Shown here: positions 1 through 11,261 of the stretch, piece by piece | Position numbering within the stretch: the first letter of the stretch is position 1 | Layout of the letters: every line of letters begins with the position of its first letter | From: Cryptosporangium phraense | GTDB taxonomy: Bacteria > Actinomycetota > Actinomycetes > Mycobacteriales > Cryptosporangiaceae | NCBI RefSeq assembly: GCF_006912135.1 | Contig: NZ_VIRS01000006.1 | Coordinates: forward strand, 62,001 to 126,000 | Direction of reading: 5' to 3' | Length of the DNA stretch: 64,000 nt | Notes under the pieces: generated by a model | What the model saw: the letters and a program-made list of their open reading frames with translations, nothing else | Database searches by the model: none | Told to the model about the DNA's origin: nothing | Translations under genes and position numbers: made by a program

Positions 1-3
1 GAA

Positions 4-2576
<2,573 letters not shown>

Positions 2577-2592
2577 GCGTTGGGGGCGCGGC

Positions 2593-3777
2593 ATGGCCGA
2601 TCGGTTCGTCGCGTTCCCCGGGGTTCCGTCGTGGGTCGTCGGCCCGGTCCGGCGCGCCCGCGACCGGTGGCGCTGGTTCGACACGGTGATCGTGGCCGCG
2701 GTCCGGTTCGACGACGTCCACGGTGGCCGGCTGGCCGCGGGCATGACGTACTACGCGTTCCTGGCCGCGTTCCCGCTCGGGTTGCTGTCGTTCTCGATCC
2801 TCGGCTTCCTTCTTTCCGACGACGCCGCGCTGACGATGCAGGTCGAGCAGTTCCTCCTGCAGAACATCCCCGGGCTGCCGGTCAGCGCGATCGCCGACGC
2901 CCGGAACACCGCGGGCATCATCGGTATCTTCGGCTTCCTGTTCGCGGGCCAGCGCTGGGTGGACTGCATCCGCAGCTCGGTGCGGGCGGTCTGGCGGCGC
3001 AACGAGTTCCCGAGCAACTGGTTCGTCCGGACGTTCAGCGACCTGGTCGCGCTGATCGGTCTCGGCGCCGCGCTGCTGCTCTCGGTCGGCGTCACCGTGA
3101 TGATCTCCAGCGGAGCCGAGTGGGCGCTCGGGGCGGCCGGGCAGGACGGCCCGATCGGCACGACCACGCTGAGCGTGCTGGCGTTCCTGGCCGGGATGAT
3201 CGTCAACGTCGTCGCGTTCGTCGGGTTCCTGGCCGGGCTGCCCCGGCTGCGGATGTCGTTCCGGCGGGTGATCGGCCCGGCGCTGCTCGGTGCGGTCGGG
3301 CTCGAGCTGCTCAAGACCGTCGGGCGCGTCTACATCAACATGACCGAGTCCAACCCGGCGTACACCGTCGTCGCCGGCACCGTCGGTCTGCTGGTCTTCC
3401 TCAACCTGTTCGACCAGCTGCTGCTCTACTGCGCCGCGCTGACCGCCGTCGCCAAGCGCGGCGGCGCGGTCGTCGACCGCACCGCGTCCTCCGACGAGGC
3501 CGACTGCGTCGAGGTCGTCGCGGTCATCGAGACCCCTCCGGCCGACGCGGGTCGGTCGGCCGACGGGGATCATGCGGACGACGGGGACGGTCCGGGTCAG
3601 CCGACGGTGCGCTATATCGCTGCGGAGGACGGCCGGCCGATCGCGGGCGGGGGCCGGACGGACCTCGATCGGGCTCCCGTCGTGACGAGCGCGGAGGCCC
3701 ACCCGGCCCCACCGGATACGGCAGCCGCCCGGGACGACGTCGTCGCGCGGCCCGGGCCCGCACCTGCCGAGCCCTGA
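2593..3777 (+). CDS. YihY/virulence factor BrkB family membrane protein
   Basis: 394 aa polytopic inner-membrane protein. Residues about 1-290 carry the YihY/BrkB core with the GMTYYAFLAAFPLGLLSF segment near residue 50 and about six hydrophobic helices. The last roughly 100 residues are a cytosolic low-complexity tail rich in Asp, Ala and Pro. Function of the family is unsettled; older RNase BN assignments are considered wrong. The ATG at 2593 lies 16 bp after the preceding stop, suggesting one operon from trpS. The tail (3524-3777) runs antisense to the end of the carboxypeptidase gene; codon third positions in the overlap are much more G/C-biased in this frame, so this tail looks genuinely coding. 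Confidence 0.88.
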   Translation: MADRFVAFPGVPSWVVGPVRRARDRWRWFDTVIVAAVRFDDVHGGRLAAGMTYYAFLAAFPLGLLSFSILGFLLSDDAALTMQVEQFLLQNIPGLPVSAIADARNTAGIIGIFGFLFAGQRWVDCIRSSVRAVWRRNEFPSNWFVRTFSDLVALIGLGAALLLSVGVTVMISSGAEWALGAAGQDGPIGTTTLSVLAFLAGMIVNVVAFVGFLAGLPRLRMSFRRVIGPALLGAVGLELLKTVGRVYINMTESNPAYTVVAGTVGLLVFLNLFDQLLLYCAALTAVAKRGGAVVDRTASSDEADCVEVVAVIETPPADAGRSADGDHADDGDGPGQPTVRYIAAEDGRPIAGGGRTDLDRAPVVTSAEAHPAPPDTAAARDDVVARPGPAPAEP

Positions 3778-4993
3778 GCAAGCCGATGCCCACCACCAGC
3801 AGGCTCACGCCGACCACCCCGGCGCCGACGAAGTAGGCCGAGGGGCCGTCGGTGGTGCCGGCCGTCGCGATCTTGCCCGCCCGCTCGGCGTCCGCCTGGT
3901 GCGTTTGAGCCGGAGACGGCGCGTCGTTCGCGCCGTTCACCAGACGGCCGACCGGAGCGGTCGCGGCCGGGAGGGCGAAGCCCCAGTCGAGCAGGCCGGC
4001 GGCCTGCTGCCAGAGCGGCTGCGGCCGGTGCTCGCCGTCGAGCATCGTGACGACGAGCCGGCGGCCGTTCCGGGTGGCCGCGCCCATGTAGGTGTGCCGG
4101 GCCAGGTCGGTGTAGCCGGTCTTGCCGCCGATCGCGCCCGGGTAGTTGTACAGCAGGCGGTTGTCGTTCTGGATCTGGAAGCCGGCGTACGTGCGCGGCG
4201 GCTGGACGTTCGGCTTCTGCGGCGGGATCTGCGCGGACCTGGTCGCGGTGAGCTTGCGGAAGTCCGGGCGGGCGAAGTCGGCCCGGGCGATCAGGGCCAG
4301 GTCGTAGGCGCTGGTCCACTGGCCGGGGCCGTCGAGGCCGGACGGGGTCGACGCGTGCGTGTCGTGGGCGCCGAGCTTCTCGGCGGTGTCGTTCATCGCC
4401 GCGAGCCCGCCCTTGACCCCGTTCTCGCCGCCGGCCAGCCGGGTCAGCACGTTGGCCGCGTCGTTGCCGGAGACCAGCATCAACCCGAGCAGGACGGTCT
4501 GGACCTTGTAGCGGCCGCCCTCGACCAGCCCGACCGCGGAGCTGCCGGACTCGAACGCCAGGTCGCCGGTGGTGACGGTGACGGTCTGGTTCGGCTTCAC
4601 CTTCGGCAGCGCGGTGAGGACGGTGAGCAGCTTGAGCGTGCTGGCCGGCGGGTGGAGCGCGTGCGGGGCGCAGGCGGCGAGGACCTGGCCGGTGTCGAGG
4701 TCGGCGAGCACCCAGGAGTGGGCGTTGAGGCTCTTCGGGAGCGGCTTCGCGTTCTCCGGGAGGACGAGGCCGTCGCTGCCCATCCGCTCGCCGCCGACCG
4801 GGTCGCCGTCGTCGTCCCTGGTCGGCGGCGTCGGCTGTGGCGGGGGCGGCGGGCTGATCGGCGGTGAGGCCTTGGCGATCGGGCACGCCGGGTCGTCGGC
4901 CGCCTGGGCGGGGTCGGCGGGCGTGGCGACGCCGAGGCCACTGACGGCACACACGAGCGCGAAGGCTGCTGCTGCGAGTCGCCGGGGTGTCAC
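3524..4993 (-). CDS. dacA: D-alanyl-D-alanine carboxypeptidase (PBP5/DacA type, S11 family)
   Basis: Secreted, membrane-anchored serine peptidase trimming the terminal D-Ala of peptidoglycan stems. From the GTG at 4993 the product is 489 aa: signal peptide with AQA cleavage site near residue 32, a Pro-rich linker, then the S11 domain with S118-T-L-K121, SGN (SGNDAA) and KTG (GGKTGYT). A C-terminal transmembrane helix near residues 395-415 is followed by a long Arg/Pro-rich cytosolic tail. The GTG is chosen because the signal peptide begins there. The last 254 bp overlap the YihY gene on the other strand; weak GC3 bias in this frame suggests the tail arose by loss of an earlier stop. Confidence 0.9.
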   Translation of the reverse strand: MTPRRLAAAAFALVCAVSGLGVATPADPAQAADDPACPIAKASPPISPPPPPQPTPPTRDDDGDPVGGERMGSDGLVLPENAKPLPKSLNAHSWVLADLDTGQVLAACAPHALHPPASTLKLLTVLTALPKVKPNQTVTVTTGDLAFESGSSAVGLVEGGRYKVQTVLLGLMLVSGNDAANVLTRLAGGENGVKGGLAAMNDTAEKLGAHDTHASTPSGLDGPGQWTSAYDLALIARADFARPDFRKLTATRSAQIPPQKPNVQPPRTYAGFQIQNDNRLLYNYPGAIGGKTGYTDLARHTYMGAATRNGRRLVVTMLDGEHRPQPLWQQAAGLLDWGFALPAATAPVGRLVNGANDAPSPAQTHQADAERAGKIATAGTTDGPSAYFVGAGVVGVSLLVVGIGLLRARQVRARAARRRRPGRLPYPVGPGGPPRSSRREPDRGPSGPRPRSAGRPPQRYSAPSADPDRPRRPHDPRRPTDPRRPEGSR

Positions 4994-5087
4994 TCTGCGA
5001 ACGCTACCGAACCGTGGGCACGTTGCTCGTGAGGTGGACACGTAAACGGGGTGTGGGCCGTTCGCCCACACCCCGATTCGGTGCGCG

Positions 5088-6071
5088 TCAGGCCGTGGGA
5101 GGGGGCGTCGTCGTGCCGAGGAGGGCGTCGAGCTTGGCCTCGATCGTGTTCAGCCGCTGGTCCACGTACTCCTTGAGCTGCTCGACCTGGGACTGGTGGT
5201 CGCGCTTCATGGCCGACTCGCGGTACGCCGCACCGTTGCCGCCGTGCACGACGTCGTCGATGGAGTCGAGCTGCTTGCGAACCCGATCCCACTGCGCCTG
5301 CGGCACCTGGGCCATGTCTTCTCCTCCGTTGGTGCGGAAATTCTCGTAGTCGCGCAGGATCGACGAGTTGTCGTTCTCGTGGCCGGCCAGACCGGACAGG
5401 TGCAGGTGCTGGTCGGCCGACGAGTACCGGCCGCGGAACGAGTCCTTGCGGGTGTACTGGTGGCCGTTGATGTTGAGGTAGTAGACCCACTTGTACGAAC
5501 CGGCGCGCAGGCGCGGAATCAGCCAGCGCTCGAGCCCGGTCATGTTCGGGGCCTCGAGGTCGATCGCGTAGACCTTGCCGACCTTGCAGGCGCGACCGGC
5601 GTAGCCCTCCGAGCACCAGGGGGTGTGGCCACCGGAGCCGCGTAAGTGCGACGCGTTGCCGATCACGCCGAGGCAGCTGTAGCCCCGGCTGCGCATGGCC
5701 TGGGCGGCGTCGTACTCGTCGGCGACCGCTTCGATCGGCGTCCAGCGGACGCGGGCGCCGGTGGACGGGCGGATCACGACTCCACCGTCGCGGATCGCGT
5801 TCGGGACCGCGGAGCGCACGGCGGTCGCGATGCCGGATCTGGCGCCGGCGGCGGCGCTCTGTCCGGCCAGCGGCCGGGCGGGCGGCGGTGTCTCCTCGGC
5901 GGCCAGCGCCTCCGGGTCGATCATTTCGCGAGGCCAGGACGATGCCGGTTCGTTCGACTCGAGAGAGTCCGGGACCGACGGCATGACCGCGGCTAACGCG
6001 GCGAGTTCGGCGTCGGTGTGGAGCGCCTCTGGGTCGCTGGTTCGGGCATCATCCGGCAGTGGCTCGGACAC
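5088..6071 (-). CDS. hypothetical protein with M15-peptidase-like central domain and coiled-coil tail
   Basis: 327 aa, no signal peptide and no membrane helix. Residues 1-90 are acidic and low-complexity. The centre (about 105-245) has GSGGHTPWC, VYAIDLEA and DQHLHLS, an H...D...HxH spacing that resembles zinc-binding positions of M15/VanY-like or phage endolysin peptidases. The last 70 residues are charged and heptad-like, consistent with a coiled coil. GTG start at 6071 with a CGGAGG ribosome site upstream. It sits next to a real carboxypeptidase, but lack of an export signal argues against a housekeeping wall enzyme. The peptidase link is inference. Confidence 0.6.
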   Translation of the reverse strand: MSEPLPDDARTSDPEALHTDAELAALAAVMPSVPDSLESNEPASSWPREMIDPEALAAEETPPPARPLAGQSAAAGARSGIATAVRSAVPNAIRDGGVVIRPSTGARVRWTPIEAVADEYDAAQAMRSRGYSCLGVIGNASHLRGSGGHTPWCSEGYAGRACKVGKVYAIDLEAPNMTGLERWLIPRLRAGSYKWVYYLNINGHQYTRKDSFRGRYSSADQHLHLSGLAGHENDNSSILRDYENFRTNGGEDMAQVPQAQWDRVRKQLDSIDDVVHGGNGAAYRESAMKRDHQSQVEQLKEYVDQRLNTIEAKLDALLGTTTPPPTA

Positions 6072-6224
6072 GTTGAGCGCCTCCGGGACGGTGTCAGTTC
6101 CTCCGTGGCCAGTACCTCGGGTGGCCTCGGTGCAAACTCAGAGTAGCGATTGTTCTTCCGTTTGGCCGAGTCCTGAGCGTATGCACAGGTGAGCCACAGC
6201 ACTCTGTCGTCGCGCGGGGGTGGG

Positions 6225-6230
6225 CATAAT
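6225..6230 (+). promoter_or_regulatory. -10 box of leaderless SCO4848-like gene
   Basis: CATAAT matches TATAAT at five of six positions and ends 6 nt before the GTG at 6237, so transcription could start at the first base of the start codon. No -35 box is obvious. Confidence 0.5.
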
Positions 6231-6236
6231 GGAGCG

Positions 6237-6476
6237 GTGATTTTGTCCCGTCGCTGGTCAGCGTTCCTTCTCGTCGCCGGAGCCTGGAACTGGCTGATCT
6301 GGCCGCGGTTCGCCAAGGCGATCTGGGACGACCCGCGCGCGTGGCACAACGGCACCCCGACGTCGTTCCTCACCGTCCACGCAGTACTCATCGTGACGGC
6401 CCTGATCATCGGCACCGTGATCGCCTACGTCGGCTACAAAGGCCTCCGCTCGGCCGCGAAGCGGCCGTTGTCCTGA
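6237..6476 (+). CDS. SCO4848 family membrane protein
   Basis: 79 aa with two hydrophobic helices (about residues 8-22 and 42-64) separated by a Trp/Asp-rich loop containing DDPRAW. Size, the WSAFLLVAGAWNWLIWP start and position beside dacA and sdh match the SCO4848-type small membrane proteins of actinomycetes, whose function is not known. I start it at GTG 6237 rather than the upstream GTG at 6189 because the first helix begins right after it and a CATAAT -10 box lies 6 nt upstream, implying a leaderless mRNA. Convergent with sdhB. Confidence 0.75.
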   Translation: MILSRRWSAFLLVAGAWNWLIWPRFAKAIWDDPRAWHNGTPTSFLTVHAVLIVTALIIGTVIAYVGYKGLRSAAKRPLS

Positions 6477-6493
6477 CCTGGACGGGCCGCCCA

Positions 6494-7282
6494 CTAGACG
6501 CGGCGGAACAGTAGGGCTCGCTTGACCTCTTGGATGGCCTTGGTGACCTCGATGCCTCGGGGGCAGGCGTCGGTGCAGTTGAACGTCGTCCGGCAGCGCC
6601 AGACGCCCTCGGCGTCGTTGAGGATCTCCAGCCGCTCCTCCGACCCCTGGTCCCGCGAGTCGAAGATGAACCGGTGCGCGTTGACGATCGCGGCCGGTCC
6701 GAAGTACTCGCCGTCGTTCCAGAACACCGGGCACGACGACGTGCACGCGGCACACAGGATGCACTTCGTCGTGTCGTCGAACCGGGCGCGGTCCTCGGCC
6801 GACTGCAGGCGCTCCTTCGTCGGCTCGTTGCCGTAGGCGATCAGGAACGGCTTCACCGCGCGGTACGCGGCGAAGAACGGCTCCATGTCGACGATCAGGT
6901 CCTTCAGGACCGGCAGGCCCTTGATCGGCTCGATCGTGACCTCTTCGCCGTCCCGGGTCAGCAGGTCCTTGAGCAGCACCTTGCAGGCCAGCCGGTTGAC
7001 GCCGTTGATCCGCATCGCGTCCGAGCCGCAGATGCCGTGCGCGCACGACCGGCGGAACGTCAGCGTGCCGTCGATGTATCCCTTGACGTGCCCGAGCGAG
7101 TTCAGCAGCCGGTCACCGGGCGTGACCGGGACCTCGTAGGTCTCCCAGTGCGGCTCCTCGTCGACCTCGGGGTTGTACCGCCGGATCTTGAGGTTGACCG
7201 TCCGGATGACCGTGCCGGACACGGTCTTCTCGACGAGTTCCTCGTCGGTCGCTTCGCGGGTGATCTCCATCGTGGAAGCCAT
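6494..7282 (-). CDS. sdhB: succinate dehydrogenase iron-sulfur subunit
   Basis: Subunit B of complex II, carrying electrons from the flavin to the membrane quinone site. 262 aa. The 2Fe-2S ligands are in SCAHGICGSDAM, and the 4Fe-4S and 3Fe-4S ligands in CAACTSSCP and CTDACPRG. The ATG at 7282 shares one base with the sdhA stop (TGATG), so translation is coupled. Last gene of sdhC-sdhD-sdhA-sdhB, transcribed on the minus strand. Confidence 0.96.
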   Translation of the reverse strand: MASTMEITREATDEELVEKTVSGTVIRTVNLKIRRYNPEVDEEPHWETYEVPVTPGDRLLNSLGHVKGYIDGTLTFRRSCAHGICGSDAMRINGVNRLACKVLLKDLLTRDGEEVTIEPIKGLPVLKDLIVDMEPFFAAYRAVKPFLIAYGNEPTKERLQSAEDRARFDDTTKCILCAACTSSCPVFWNDGEYFGPAAIVNAHRFIFDSRDQGSEERLEILNDAEGVWRCRTTFNCTDACPRGIEVTKAIQEVKRALLFRRV

Positions 7283-9024
7283 CAGTACTTGCGCTCCATC
7301 GGCTGGTAGCGGGTGACGACGACGGGCTTGGTGCCGAGCGTGATGTCACCGTTCGGCTGCCGGTAGGCCATCGTGTGCTTCATGTAGTTCTCGTCGTCGC
7401 GCGTGGTGTAGTCCTCGCGGGAGTGGCCGCCGCGCGACTCCTTGCGGGCCTCCGCGCAGAACACCAGCACCTCGGCCAGGTCGAGCAGGAAGCCCAGCTC
7501 GACCGCCTCGAGCAGGTCGGAGTTGTAGCGCTGGCCCTTGTCCATGATCGAGATGCGGCCGTAGCGCTCCTTGAGCCCGGCGATGTCGTCCAGCGCCTGC
7601 TTCAGCGAGCCCTCGGTGCGGTAGACGGCCGCGTTGAGGTCCATCGTGTTCTGGAGCTCGCGGCGGATGTCGGCCACCCGCTCCTCGCCGGTCGACTCCC
7701 GGAGACCCTCCACCAGCGCGACGACGGTCGTCTCCGGAGCTTCCGGAAGGTCCACGTGTGAGTGGGCCAGTGCGTACTCGGCCGCCGCGAGACCGGCCCG
7801 GCGTCCGAACACGTTGATGTCGAGCAGCGAGTTCGTGCCCAGGCGGTTGGCGCCGTGCACCGAGACGCAGGCGACCTCACCGGCCGCGTACAGGCCCGGG
7901 ATCACGTGCTCCGAGTCGCGCAGCGCCTCGCCGTGGATGTTCGTCGGGATTCCGCCCATCGCGTAGTGCGCGGTCGGGTACACCGGCACCGGGTCGGTGT
8001 ACGGCTCGACGCCCAGGTACGTGCGGGCGAACTCGGTGATGTCGGGCAGCTTGGCGTCGAGCTGCTCCGGCGGCAGGTGCGTGAGGTCGAGGTAGACGTA
8101 GTCCTTGTGCGGGCCGGCGCCGCGTCCCTCGCGCACCTCGGTGGCCATCGCGCGGGCGACGATGTCGCGCGGCGCCAGGTCCTTGATCGTCGGCGCGTAC
8201 CGCTCCATGAACCGCTCGCCGGCGTCGTTGCGCAGGATGCCGCCCTCGGCCCGGGCGCCCTCGGTGAGCAGGATGCCCAGCCCGGCCAGGCCGGTCGGGT
8301 GGAACTGGTAGAACTCCATGTCTTCCAGCGGCAGGCCCTTGCGCCAGACGATGCCCATGCCGTCGCCGGTGAGCGTGTGCGCGTTCGACGTCGTCTTGAA
8401 GACCTTGCCGAAGCCGCCGGTCGCGAACACGACCGCCTTGGCGTGGAAGACGTGGATCTCGCCGGTGGCGAGCTCGTAAGCCACGGCACCGGTGCACACG
8501 GGGCCCTCGGGGCCCTCCGACATGATCACGTCGAGCACGTAGAACTCGTTGTAGAACTCGATGCCGTGCTTGACGCACTGCTGGTAGAGCGTCTGCAGGA
8601 TCATGTGGCCGGTGCGGTCGGCGGCGTAGCAGGCCCGGCGGACGGCGGCCTCGCCGTGGTTACGGGTGTGGCCGCCGAACCGGCGCTGGTCGATCCGGCC
8701 CTCGGGGGTGCGGTTGAACGGCAGCCCCATCTTCTCGAGGTCGAGGACGGCGTCGATCGCTTCCTTGGCCATGATCTCGGCGGCGTCCTGGTCGACCAGG
8801 TAGTCACCGCCCTTGATCGTGTCGAAGGTGTGCCACTCCCAGTTGTCTTCCTCGACGTTGGCCAGCGCGGCGCACATGCCGCCCTGGGCCGCGCCGGTGT
8901 GGGACCGGGTGGGGTACAGCTTGGTCAGGACGGCCGTACGGCACCGCTGGCCGGCTTCCAGAGCCGCCCGCATGCCGGCGCCGCCGGCCCCGACGATGAC
9001 CGTGTCGTACCGGTGGAACTGCAT
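7282..9024 (-). CDS. sdhA: succinate dehydrogenase flavoprotein subunit
   Basis: 580 aa catalytic subunit oxidising succinate to fumarate in the TCA cycle. The N-terminal FAD-binding GAGGAGMRAAL motif is followed by SHTGAAQGG, whose His carries covalent FAD in this family. The substrate region HPTGLAG and the active-site Arg-rich C-terminal half are present. Full length for the SdhA family. It sits between sdhD (15 bp upstream) and sdhB (1-bp overlap) and is part of their operon. Confidence 0.97.
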   Translation of the reverse strand: MQFHRYDTVIVGAGGAGMRAALEAGQRCRTAVLTKLYPTRSHTGAAQGGMCAALANVEEDNWEWHTFDTIKGGDYLVDQDAAEIMAKEAIDAVLDLEKMGLPFNRTPEGRIDQRRFGGHTRNHGEAAVRRACYAADRTGHMILQTLYQQCVKHGIEFYNEFYVLDVIMSEGPEGPVCTGAVAYELATGEIHVFHAKAVVFATGGFGKVFKTTSNAHTLTGDGMGIVWRKGLPLEDMEFYQFHPTGLAGLGILLTEGARAEGGILRNDAGERFMERYAPTIKDLAPRDIVARAMATEVREGRGAGPHKDYVYLDLTHLPPEQLDAKLPDITEFARTYLGVEPYTDPVPVYPTAHYAMGGIPTNIHGEALRDSEHVIPGLYAAGEVACVSVHGANRLGTNSLLDINVFGRRAGLAAAEYALAHSHVDLPEAPETTVVALVEGLRESTGEERVADIRRELQNTMDLNAAVYRTEGSLKQALDDIAGLKERYGRISIMDKGQRYNSDLLEAVELGFLLDLAEVLVFCAEARKESRGGHSREDYTTRDDENYMKHTMAYRQPNGDITLGTKPVVVTRYQPMERKY

Positions 9025-9039
9025 GTCGCGCTCCCGGGG

Positions 9040-9444
9040 TCAGGAAATCGTCGGGTCGAACGTGAAGATGACCAGCGTGCCGAGCGCGATGATCAGCGTC
9101 GACGCGGTGAAGAGCAGCATCTTCAGCCAGAACCGGGTGCTGTCCCGCTCGGCGTAGTCGTTGATGATCACGCGCAGGCCGTTGGTGCCGTGCAGCTGGG
9201 CCAGCCACAGCAGGGCCAGGTCGAACACCTGCCAGAACGGCGAGGCGTACTTGCCCGCGACGAACGCGAAGCTGACCCGCTGCACCCCACCGTCGATGAA
9301 CGCGTTGACGATCAGGTGGGTGAACACCAGGACGACGAGCAGCAGCCCGGACAGGCGCATGAACACCCAGGCGTACATCTCGAAGTTCGTGCGGTTGGCC
9401 GCCCGCCGCCGGGGCGTGCGCGGTGCCTCGATGTCGACGGTCAT
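9040..9444 (-). CDS. sdhD: succinate dehydrogenase membrane anchor subunit
   Basis: 134 aa hydrophobic anchor of complex II with three predicted helices (about 25-50, 68-90, 105-130) and the conserved HGTNGLRVIINDY segment at the quinone/heme end. ATG at 9444 lies two bases after the sdhC stop, so translation is probably coupled. Together with SdhC it anchors SdhAB and reduces menaquinone. Confidence 0.93.
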   Translation of the reverse strand: MTVDIEAPRTPRRRAANRTNFEMYAWVFMRLSGLLLVVLVFTHLIVNAFIDGGVQRVSFAFVAGKYASPFWQVFDLALLWLAQLHGTNGLRVIINDYAERDSTRFWLKMLLFTASTLIIALGTLVIFTFDPTIS

Positions 9445-9446
9445 CG

Positions 9447-9857
9447 CTAGCTCCCGAACACTTCGAGGAAGGCGTGCTTGAGCAGGTAGTACGTGCTCGG
9501 AACCATAAGCGCGACCCAGAGCACGACGATCACCCGCAGCATCACGGCCTGGTACTTGGTGCCCTTGGACCAGAAGTCGACCAGCACGATCCGGATCCCG
9601 TTCAGGGCGTGGAACAGGATCGCGGCGGTCAGGCCGAGCTCCATCACGCTCATGATCGGATGCTTGTACGACGCGATGACGTCGTTGTAGGCGTCCGGCG
9701 ACACCCGGATCAGCGCGGTGTCGAGAACGTGGACGAAGAGGAAGAAGAAGATCAGGACGCCGGTGACCCGGTGGGCCACCCACGACCACATCCCCTCACG
9801 ACCGCGATAGAGCGTGCCCGCCGGTAGCCGGCGAGCCGTAGGTGCAGCGCTGGGCAT
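9447..9857 (-). CDS. sdhC: succinate dehydrogenase cytochrome b556 subunit
   Basis: 136 aa first gene of the sdh operon. It has three membrane helices, the HRVTGVLIFFFLFVHV signature of the SdhC family near residue 31, and FHALNGIRI, whose His is the expected heme ligand. ATG at 9857. A TAGCAT -10 box on the minus strand (9864-9869) ends 6 nt before the ATG, so the transcript is probably leaderless. Confidence 0.94.
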   Translation of the reverse strand: MPSAAPTARRLPAGTLYRGREGMWSWVAHRVTGVLIFFFLFVHVLDTALIRVSPDAYNDVIASYKHPIMSVMELGLTAAILFHALNGIRIVLVDFWSKGTKYQAVMLRVIVVLWVALMVPSTYYLLKHAFLEVFGS

Positions 9858-9863
9858 GCCCGC

Positions 9864-9869
9864 ATGCTA
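9864..9869 (-). promoter_or_regulatory. -10 box of leaderless sdhCDAB
   Basis: TAGCAT on the minus strand fits TANNNT and ends 6 nt before the sdhC ATG. No ribosome site is seen between the two. Confidence 0.5.
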
Positions 9870-9918
9870 TTCCCAGGATCCGGACACGCCGTTGAGGGTG
9901 TGACCCGTCTGACCAGGT

Positions 9919-9930
9919 GAGTGGCCACTC
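9919..9930. promoter_or_regulatory. 12-bp palindrome, possible operator
   Basis: GAGTGGCCACTC is perfectly self-complementary, with partly symmetric flanks (GGTGAG...CTCACACC). It lies about 50 bp upstream of the sdhC promoter, where a repressor or activator of sdh, or of the divergent BMP gene, could bind. The regulator is unknown and the site may be chance. Confidence 0.35.
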
Positions 9931-10198
9931 TCACACCGCCCGCTCGCCGACTGAATCGGTTCATTAGCTGCCAATGGAAGACGTTTACGTTGGGCAACAG
10001 TTGCCGTTACCTATTCGGCGTGTCGACTGCCTACTTTCCGTCGTCATCGCGGTTTAGTCACGGTCCGGTGACGACTGCCTGCTCCGCTTCTTTACACGTC
10101 TACCTGCGCCTACGCTCCCCCTGATCTGCCCCGACCGTGTCCGCCAAGCGGCGCGGCGGCGGATGTAGACGGGGTCGGGCAAATGGAGGGAGAAGGTC

Positions 10199-11254
10199 TT
10201 GCGCTACCCGCGTGGGATGAAATTCGCGGCGGTGGCCGCGGTCATGGCGTTGGCACTCACGGCCTGCGGCGGCAGTGACAGCGACTCGAGCAGCAGCTCG
10301 GACTCGTCGTCGTCGAGCTCCGCGCAGACCCTGAAGATCGGCCTCGCCTTCGACATCGGCGGGCGGGGCGACAAGTCCTTCAACGACTCCGCCGCGGCCG
10401 GCTTCGACAAGGCGGCCAAGGAGTTCAAGCTCGAGAGCAAGGAACTCGCGGCCAAGGACGGCGAGGTCGACGCCGACAAGGAGGCGCGGCTCAAGGAGCT
10501 CGCCGACGCCGGCTACAACACGATCGTCGCGGTCGGCTTCGCCTACGCGAACGCGCTGAAGGCGGTCGCGCCGGACTACCCGGACACGAAGTTCCAGATC
10601 ATCGACGACGCCAGCGTCACCGGCGACAACGTCGCGTCGTACACGTTCAAGGAGAACGAGGCCGCGTACCTGGTCGGTGCGCTGGCCGCGCTGTCCAGCA
10701 AGTCCGGCACCGTCGGCTTCGTCGGCGGCGTGAACAACCCGCTGATCCAGAAGTTCCAGGCGGGCTTCCAGGCCGGCGCCAAGGCGGCCAAGCCGAGCAT
10801 CAAGGTCCTCTCGACCTACATCTCGCAGCCGCCGGACTTCAGCGGCTTCGCCGCCCCCGACAAGGGCAAGGTGGCCGCCACCGGTCTCTACGAGCGGGGT
10901 GCTGACGTCATCTACGCCGCCGCCGGTCTGTCGAACAACGGTGTCTTCGAGGCGGCTGCGGCGGCCAAGAAGTGGGCCATCGGTACCGACTCCGACCAGT
11001 ACCAGACCGCGGCCGCCGCGGTGAAGCCGTACATCATCGGGTCCGCGCTCAAGGGCGTCGACACCGCGGTGTACGAGTTCATCAAGTCGGTCGAGGGCAA
11101 CTCCTTCAAGGCCGGTAACACCGTGCTCGGCCTGAAGGAAGACGGCGTCGGGTACGTCATCAACAACGAGCAGTTCAAGCAGTACGCAACGCAGATCGAC
11201 AAGTTCAAGGCCGACATCATCTCCGGCAAGATCACGGCGCCGGACAAGCTGTAA
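10199..11254 (+). CDS. BMP family ABC transporter substrate-binding lipoprotein (nucleoside type)
   Basis: 351 aa exported lipoprotein. The signal peptide ends in the lipobox LTAC (Cys near residue 23), followed by a Ser/Asp-rich linker of about 20 residues and a Bmp/Med periplasmic-binding domain with GLAFDIGGRGDKSFND and IYAAAG-type segments. Relatives bind nucleosides. The start is a TTG at 10199, chosen because GGAGGG (10185-10190) is ideally placed and the signal peptide follows; the ATG at 10217 is an alternative. A 15-bp perfect hairpin separates it from the ATPase gene, which would let the lipoprotein be made in excess of the transporter. Confidence 0.92.
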   Translation: MRYPRGMKFAAVAAVMALALTACGGSDSDSSSSSDSSSSSSAQTLKIGLAFDIGGRGDKSFNDSAAAGFDKAAKEFKLESKELAAKDGEVDADKEARLKELADAGYNTIVAVGFAYANALKAVAPDYPDTKFQIIDDASVTGDNVASYTFKENEAAYLVGALAALSSKSGTVGFVGGVNNPLIQKFQAGFQAGAKAAKPSIKVLSTYISQPPDFSGFAAPDKGKVAATGLYERGADVIYAAAGLSNNGVFEAAAAAKKWAIGTDSDQYQTAAAAVKPYIIGSALKGVDTAVYEFIKSVEGNSFKAGNTVLGLKEDGVGYVINNEQFKQYATQIDKFKADIISGKITAPDKL

Positions 11255-11261
11255 GCGCCTG

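Larger units (their letters stand above)
9858..10198 (+). other. divergent intergenic region between sdh operon and BMP gene
   Basis: 341 bp without a convincing gene; the one plus-strand frame through it (9921-10124) lacks a ribosome site and any recognisable motif. It holds the sdhC -10 box, a perfect 12-bp palindrome at 9919-9930, a short GGCAAC-A-GTTGCC palindrome at 9993-10005, a small GTCAC/GTGAC hairpin at 10047-10062, and the ribosome site of the BMP lipoprotein gene. It is noticeably more AT-rich than the flanking genes, as expected of a promoter region. Confidence 0.6.

Noticed and set aside
9890-9940. TGTGA...TCACA arms near the sdh promoter as a Rex redox operator
   Set aside because: The half-sites are about 27 bp apart, far from the contiguous TGTGAACGCGTTCACA-type Rex site.
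9921-10124. 67-codon frame upstream of the BMP gene
   Set aside because: No ribosome site or leaderless promoter, atypical codon use and overlap with likely promoter elements.
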